Assembly (NCBI GenBank): GCA_027036355.1
Contig: JALVQZ010000155.1
Coordinates: forward strand, 1 to 35,268
Source of the DNA: Acidimicrobiia bacterium
GTDB lineage: Bacteria; Actinomycetota; Acidimicrobiia; Spongiisociales; UBA5794
DNA length: 35,268 nt
Reading direction: 5' to 3'
Shown here: piece by piece, positions 31,820-35,268 of the stretch
Layout: the number at the start of each line of letters is the position of its first letter
How positions within the stretch are numbered: position 1 is the first letter of the stretch
Notes under the pieces: generated by a model
The model's database searches: none
What the model was told of the DNA's origin: nothing
Seen by the model: only the letters and a program-made list of their open reading frames with translations
Position numbers and translations under genes: made by a program

Positions 31820-32485
31820 CTACGGTCGCCAGCCGCGATCAAGTTGCCCGTTCTCTCGTGCGACGCTGGCGAACTCCGGAAGAAGATCGTCCCATGTTCG
31901 TTCCTGGAACCCGCCAGCGGACGCCTCGACGAACCACGGATTCAACGGACCTGCCTCGAAGTGACTGCTCACTTCGCCCGTGTCGAGTATCCGAGCGATC
32001 GCGAATCTCTGATCAACAAAGTAGTAGAGCCCCGCTCGCTGGTCCTCGACAAGGAACAGCGCGAAGCGCGAGCCCAGGTCTTCGGAGGAGAATCTCCACG
32101 CATCGGTGATCACCTTAGCCGTCGCACTCTTCGTTTCTGGATCCCGCAATAGCACTTGGTAGCGAACGACGACTTCGTCGCCAACTGCTGGTCTTCCCTT
32201 GGCGATTCGATCGATGACGAATACTGCCCCGTCATAGACCTCCTCCTCGGCAAACGGATCCTCCTCATCGACGTACGTCCACACGACATTACGAAGTTCG
32301 GTCAGTGTGCCGACTGCGACAAGGTCGGCCATCGCCGCCATGGACTGCACAGAAGGCTCGTAGTCGATATAGCTATACGTGGCTCGAGCAATCGGCAATC
32401 CGGACGCCGCATCTTCCCGAGCGCAGCTGGACAACACGACAGCTGCCACCAACACCAGTGCGAGTGTCGTCCTAGGGCGCCCCAT
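31820..32485 (-). CDS. secreted lipoprotein of unknown function
   Basis: A 221-residue protein. The signal TTLALVLVAAVVLSSC ends in a lipobox Cys at about 21. The mature part contains ADLVAVGTLTELRNVVWTYV and VVRYQVLLRDPETKSATA, a small beta-rich domain reminiscent of secreted proteins that follow metal-dependent proteases, but I assign no family. GGGAGG precedes the ATG at 32485, which overlaps the stop of the protease fragment by one base (TGATG), so the genes were expressed together. DNA here is visibly less GC-rich than the window average. Confidence 0.75.
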   Translation of the reverse strand: MGRPRTTLALVLVAAVVLSSCAREDAASGLPIARATYSYIDYEPSVQSMAAMADLVAVGTLTELRNVVWTYVDEEDPFAEEEVYDGAVFVIDRIAKGRPAVGDEVVVRYQVLLRDPETKSATAKVITDAWRFSSEDLGSRFALFLVEDQRAGLYYFVDQRFAIARILDTGEVSSHFEAGPLNPWFVEASAGGFQERTWDDLLPEFASVARENGQLDRGWRP

Positions 32486-32946
32486 CAATACCTCCCGTTG
32501 ACCTTCTGAATCTCGTACCACGAGATGGTGCCATTGCCGCCGCCGTCCATGCACGAACGCCCGGACGTTCCATGTCCGAAGCCGACCGCATGACCGAACT
32601 CATGGCAGATCTTGTTCCACAACTGCGTCGCTGTGTGGGAAGGCGCCTTCCTAGTCAGCAACTTCTCCACAAAGCGAGCGCGGTTCTGATCACAAACCCC
32701 GCTGGACTGATTCTTCCATCGCTTGCAGATCGCATCGGCGTGCACGACCGCCGACGGGCGAGGATCCGGGACCTGCCTTATCGGAGACGACCCACCGCGC
32801 TGGTGTAGAGAACGAGAACCGCGGGAAGCGTCGACCTCGACTGGATGCACGGCGATCAACAAACGAGGGTTTCCCACCAATCCGTGCTGCTGGGAGATAA
32901 ACGCCCAGGCTACCTGAGGCATCTGGAATCGCTGCGAACGCCACAT
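32485..32946 (-). pseudogene. metzincin-type zinc protease, C-terminal part, frame-disrupted
   Basis: The C-terminal 75 residues show a full metzincin zinc site HEFGHAVGFGH (HExxHxxGxxH) followed by SCMDGG, a likely Met-turn. The upstream part of this frame (MWRSQRFQMPQVAW and onwards) does not look like protein, whereas the adjacent frame of the same strand encodes a signal-peptide-like start at 33031. A frameshift somewhere between about 32760 and 32900 would join them into one secreted protease of about 180 residues. As it stands the enzyme would lack export. A sequencing error is also possible. Confidence 0.6.
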
Positions 32947-33031
32947 GAGGAAGCGAGGTCGCTGCGATGGTTCCTCCCGCCATCACGCTGACGCCTGTGC
33001 CCGGGAACTGCCTTCGAGAAATGCCGCCCAT
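32690..33031 (-). pseudogene. signal-peptide-bearing 5' part of the disrupted protease gene
   Basis: From the ATG at 33031 the frame reads MGGISRRQFPGTGVSVMAG, a hydrophobic stretch and a cleavage-like PHVAFAA site, as in Tat-type or Sec signal peptides (twin Arg at 6-7, then QF). The frame continues to 32690 but becomes arginine-rich and unlike protein after about residue 60. It overlaps the protease fragment in another frame. An alternative ATG at 33181 has TACGGT 6 nt before it but would bury the signal peptide internally. Confidence 0.5.
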
Positions 33032-33408
33032 GGAACGCTCCCTGGGAGTAGTCCTCGACTGGAAGGCCTGACTGCCCGAGAAGCGAGCTTCCGGCAACCT
33101 CGCTTCGGCCGTTCCTGCCGCCGGAGACCTCTCGTGGGGTTCACGGGCCGATCGTTCCGCGGGGCCGCTGGGCCTTCTCATCCGTCGACCGTATCACCGA
33201 TCCCGTGTCCGGTGTCGGACGAATCACGTCCGGTTCCGGACGACTTCTTCCGTTGGGTCGGAGACTCCGACCGTTGCGTGGGGTCGACCAAACCACCGGG
33301 GCCAGATTCGAGGCATTCCCGACGATCGCGGCTGGCGTGTCCCAGATCACGGCTATCCCAGAGAGCGCACCGTCTCGCGCAAGGTCGGCTCCTCGTTCGG
33401 TCCGAGGC
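33032..33408. other. gap without a supportable gene
   Basis: No reading frame here has protein-like composition or a recognisable motif. A possible promoter for the disrupted protease lies at 33188-33193 (TACGGT on the minus strand). The last about 20 bases before 33409 match the sequence downstream of the remnant stop at 30277. Confidence 0.5.
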
Positions 33409-34779
33409 TCACTCCCCCAGGCCGTACTCCGCCAGCAGGTCCGTCACCGCGTCGTTGATCTGCGACCACCGCACCCCCACCACCTCACGGCCCGACGCGT
33501 CGCGGGCGACGAACAACGTGTCGTCGGGATCCCCTGACTCGACCGCCTCGAGGACCTCCTCGAAGGGGCCTTCCACCACCAGGTTCCCGTCGGCGTCGTA
33601 GACCGCCACTCGACCCAGCTCGTCCAACTGGGCGAAGAACCACGTGTCGAACACGACCCTGTAGCCGTCGACCTCCACCACGATGTCCTCCTCCCGGGCC
33701 TGCCAGTAGCGGGCCTCGGACTCCTCAGGCGTCAATCCCAGCGGCTCCTGACCCGGACGAGCCAACCGCGGGAGCGACCGCACGGTCACCTCCCAAGCCG
33801 ACTCCTGCTGCCGCGACGCTCGATCCGAACGCCGAAGGGCGGCCTCGATCGTCCCGGCCGGGTCTTCGACGGGAACGTCCGCCAGAACCTCGAGCCTCCC
33901 ACCTGACGGGACCCACGCGAGTCGCCCATCCCCTCCCGGCGCGGCCGCCTGCGACAGCCACACGACCCGAGATCGAGGGTCCTCGAGCCATTCTTGCGCC
34001 TCGTCTGGGGCGAGACGGAGCGTGAAGCCTGAAGCGATCGACGGATCGAAGCGAAGCCATACCCCATCGGGGTCGTAGAGCACCTCGAGCGTACGGACCG
34101 TGACGTCGACGTAGTCCCATCCCAACAACCGTTGTGGAGAGACCGCCTCGGTCGGCTCGACGCGCACGACCAGTCTGGTACGGACGAGCGCCTCGTCTCG
34201 AGAAGGACGGAGTTGCGCGTCGACGGCTGAGCCAAGCACCGCCGATTCCGTCACGAGGACGTCCAGATCCAGCTCGGTCGGATCCCGGAACACCCCATCT
34301 TCACCGAACACGACCGCATAGGTATCGGAGGACACGATCCCCTGGTCGAACACCAAGGGCGCGACGGCAAGGACCATATCCTGGCCCTCTCGGAGCGGCC
34401 GCACCCTCGGGTAGAGCGAAGTGGGCTCGGCAGGCCAGAGCATCCGGATCACCTCGTCCGGCAACTCGCCGAGGAGCACCGAACTCGCGGCGGCCTCCCG
34501 AAGCTCGAAGCGACCTCGGCCGACGATCTCGACGGACTCCAGCTTCGGGCCGATCTGCGCTCTGACGATCGCGGTCGAGTGAGCAACGGTCACCCACCAA
34601 TCGCCCTCGGTCACGTCGAAGACCGACAGCGTATCGAAGGTGTCCCCCGGCGGCCGCGTCGTCGTGGTGGCTCGAGGCGCAGCCGAACTCGACGAGGATG
34701 GCCCAACGGTTCGACCGCCGGTGCAGGCCGACGCCACCACACCCAGTACCACCACCATGGCAGCGAGCCAACGGGTCAT
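33409..34779 (-). CDS. large secreted lipoprotein of unknown function
   Basis: A 456-residue protein. The signal MVVVLGVVASAC ends in a lipobox Cys at about 19, followed by a Ser/Thr/Arg linker. The mature protein is acidic and beta-rich; blocks include VTEGDWWVTVAHSTAIVRAQ, LLGWDYVDVTVRTLEVLYDP, YRVVFDTWFFAQLDELG and a final WSQINDAVTDLLAEYGLGE. No family or catalytic motif is recognised. The ATG at 34779 follows GAAGGAGGG, a strong ribosome site. It lies 13 bp after the FG-GAP fragment and may share its transcript. A deleted paralogue survives at 30277-30420. Confidence 0.8.
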   Translation of the reverse strand: MTRWLAAMVVVLGVVASACTGGRTVGPSSSSSAAPRATTTTRPPGDTFDTLSVFDVTEGDWWVTVAHSTAIVRAQIGPKLESVEIVGRGRFELREAAASSVLLGELPDEVIRMLWPAEPTSLYPRVRPLREGQDMVLAVAPLVFDQGIVSSDTYAVVFGEDGVFRDPTELDLDVLVTESAVLGSAVDAQLRPSRDEALVRTRLVVRVEPTEAVSPQRLLGWDYVDVTVRTLEVLYDPDGVWLRFDPSIASGFTLRLAPDEAQEWLEDPRSRVVWLSQAAAPGGDGRLAWVPSGGRLEVLADVPVEDPAGTIEAALRRSDRASRQQESAWEVTVRSLPRLARPGQEPLGLTPEESEARYWQAREEDIVVEVDGYRVVFDTWFFAQLDELGRVAVYDADGNLVVEGPFEEVLEAVESGDPDDTLFVARDASGREVVGVRWSQINDAVTDLLAEYGLGE

Positions 34780-34792
34780 CTGCGGCCCTCCT

Positions 34793-35023
34793 TCATCGAT
34801 GGTATCCCGGCGTGTCGACTCCGTCTCCGTCGAAGTCTCCCAACATCGGCGCCATACCCGACACCCCGAACACGAACGACGTCTCTGCGCCGCCTCCGAG
34901 ATCGTTGTCGAGGTACCAGGTCGCTCCTCGCACCACGCCGATCTCGTCGCCGCACCCTGCGTGCCAGTCGCCCGCGACCGGAACATCACCTGGGTCACCG
35001 AAGTAACAGTCGGCCAGGGTCAT
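34793..35023 (-). pseudogene. fragment with FG-GAP-like repeat
   Basis: A 76-residue frame reading CYFGDPGDVPVAGDW, an inserted GDEIGVVRGATWYLDND, then FVFGVSGMAPMLGDFDGDGVDTPGYHR-stop. These are about one and a half modules of the type repeated in the C-terminal half of the 14009-15664 protein. No signal peptide or propeller precedes it, so it is probably the surviving 3' end of a larger secreted gene cut off by the rearrangement near 35100. ATG 35023 has no good ribosome site. Confidence 0.65.
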
Positions 35024-35121
35024 TCGTCGACGGCGTCTCCGTGGGTCACCACTTCTCGCGATCCCATGAGCATGGAACATGCCGCCACGTTCGAGGTTGA
35101 AGATCACCGCCCCGGGGAGCG

Positions 35122-35268
35122 ACCCGAGACCGGGTTCCACGCGGTGCGCAAGACGGCGCCGGAACGTCGGCTCCGGCCGGTGCCCACCGCGGTCCCGACG
35201 GCGGCCCAACGCGCCGCAGCCGGCCTGTTGCGCACCCAACGACCCGACATCGAACCGGTGGAGGAGCC
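35122..35268 (+). pseudogene. duplicated glycosyltransferase 3' fragment (right copy, open at window edge)
   Basis: Reads PETGFHAVRKTAPERRLRP and continues as the C-terminal tail of the 27698-29242 glycosyltransferase with only Val-to-Ala and Val-to-Ile changes; the other differences are synonymous. Similarity begins abruptly at about 35122 within CGACCCGAGACC. The frame can be read in phase from an ATG at 35066, giving a short unrelated leader and then the tail, but this is unlikely to be functional. The fragment continues beyond the window. Confidence 0.85.

Noticed and set aside
33141-33350. Small minus-strand frame of 69 codons
   Set aside because: No ribosome site, no motif, composition not distinguishable from chance.
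29049-35268. Site-specific integration of a genomic island at the 3' end of the glycosyltransferase gene
   Set aside because: The direct repeats fit the general idea, but there is no integrase or tRNA and the two copies differ at about 11 positions, mostly synonymous, which does not suit a recent attachment-site duplication.

Overview
The window is a high-GC (visibly around two thirds G+C), gene-dense bacterial chromosome segment. Gene content points to the Actinomycetota. It has a ClpS-DUF2017 pair, an XRE regulator coupled to an HBHA-like lysine-tail protein, a DivIVA-type coiled-coil protein, an actinobacterial-looking Vms1/baeRF release-factor homologue, and frequent leaderless starts with a TANNNT -10 box 6-10 nt before the start codon. 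A member of Acidimicrobiia or a neighbouring uncultured lineage would fit; this placement is inference. No rRNA, tRNA, CRISPR array, transposase, integrase or phage gene is visible.

Layout. 1-3045 (-): an operon of a [2Fe-2S] thioredoxin-like protein, an alpha/beta hydrolase, a short enoyl-CoA hydratase and an acyl-CoA dehydrogenase that runs off the window. 3123-4181 (+): selD, read through an in-frame TGA (selenocysteine 15) followed by a bSECIS-like hairpin. 4360-5787 (+): the Mg2+ transporter mgtE, preceded by three strong hairpins. 5791-6294 (-): a small lipoprotein. 6361-10464 (-): a tightly overlapping operon of a YbdK-type carboxylate-amine ligase, glutamine-dependent NAD+ synthetase, a class IV aminotransferase and an unknown protein. 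10570-11742 (+): an M20 amidohydrolase, tail to tail with 11717-13797 (-), DAHP synthase followed by prephenate dehydrogenase (aromatic amino acid synthesis). 14009-15664 (+): a secreted TolB-like propeller joined to FG-GAP-like repeats. 15721-17831 (+): a sugar-nucleotide epimerase-like protein and a three-module acyltransferase. 17889-18778 (+): the XRE regulator and HBHA-like protein behind a palindrome-rich promoter. 18844-21118 (-): a DUF4332 protein, a MobA-like nucleotidyltransferase and the Vms1/baeRF protein. 21268-22380 (+): alanine dehydrogenase. 22396-23852 (-): a BldC-like HTH protein, ClpS, DUF2017 and a membrane protein. 24036-25181 (+): the DivIVA-like protein. 25268-25447: six copies of a 36-bp tandem repeat. 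25472-29242 (+): an enoyl-CoA hydratase, a membrane acyltransferase and a family 2 glycosyltransferase.

From 29243 to the end the character changes to a rearranged accessory region. It contains secreted lipoproteins, a metzincin-type protease with an apparently broken N-terminus, a peptidoglycan-binding-like fragment, an FG-GAP fragment, and two sets of diverged direct duplications: the glycosyltransferase 3' end (29040-29200 and 35122-35268), and the 3' part of a lipoprotein gene (30277-30420 and 33409-34779). Part of it (about 31600-32950) is noticeably less GC-rich.

The most notable points are the selenocysteine-encoded SelD (easily mis-annotated from an internal ATG), the acyltransferase carrying SAP/Rho-N-like and HGG zinc-knuckle-like modules next to an XRE-HBHA operon, the 36-bp tandem repeats abutting a promoter, the recurring leaderless promoter layout, and the nested duplications at the right end.
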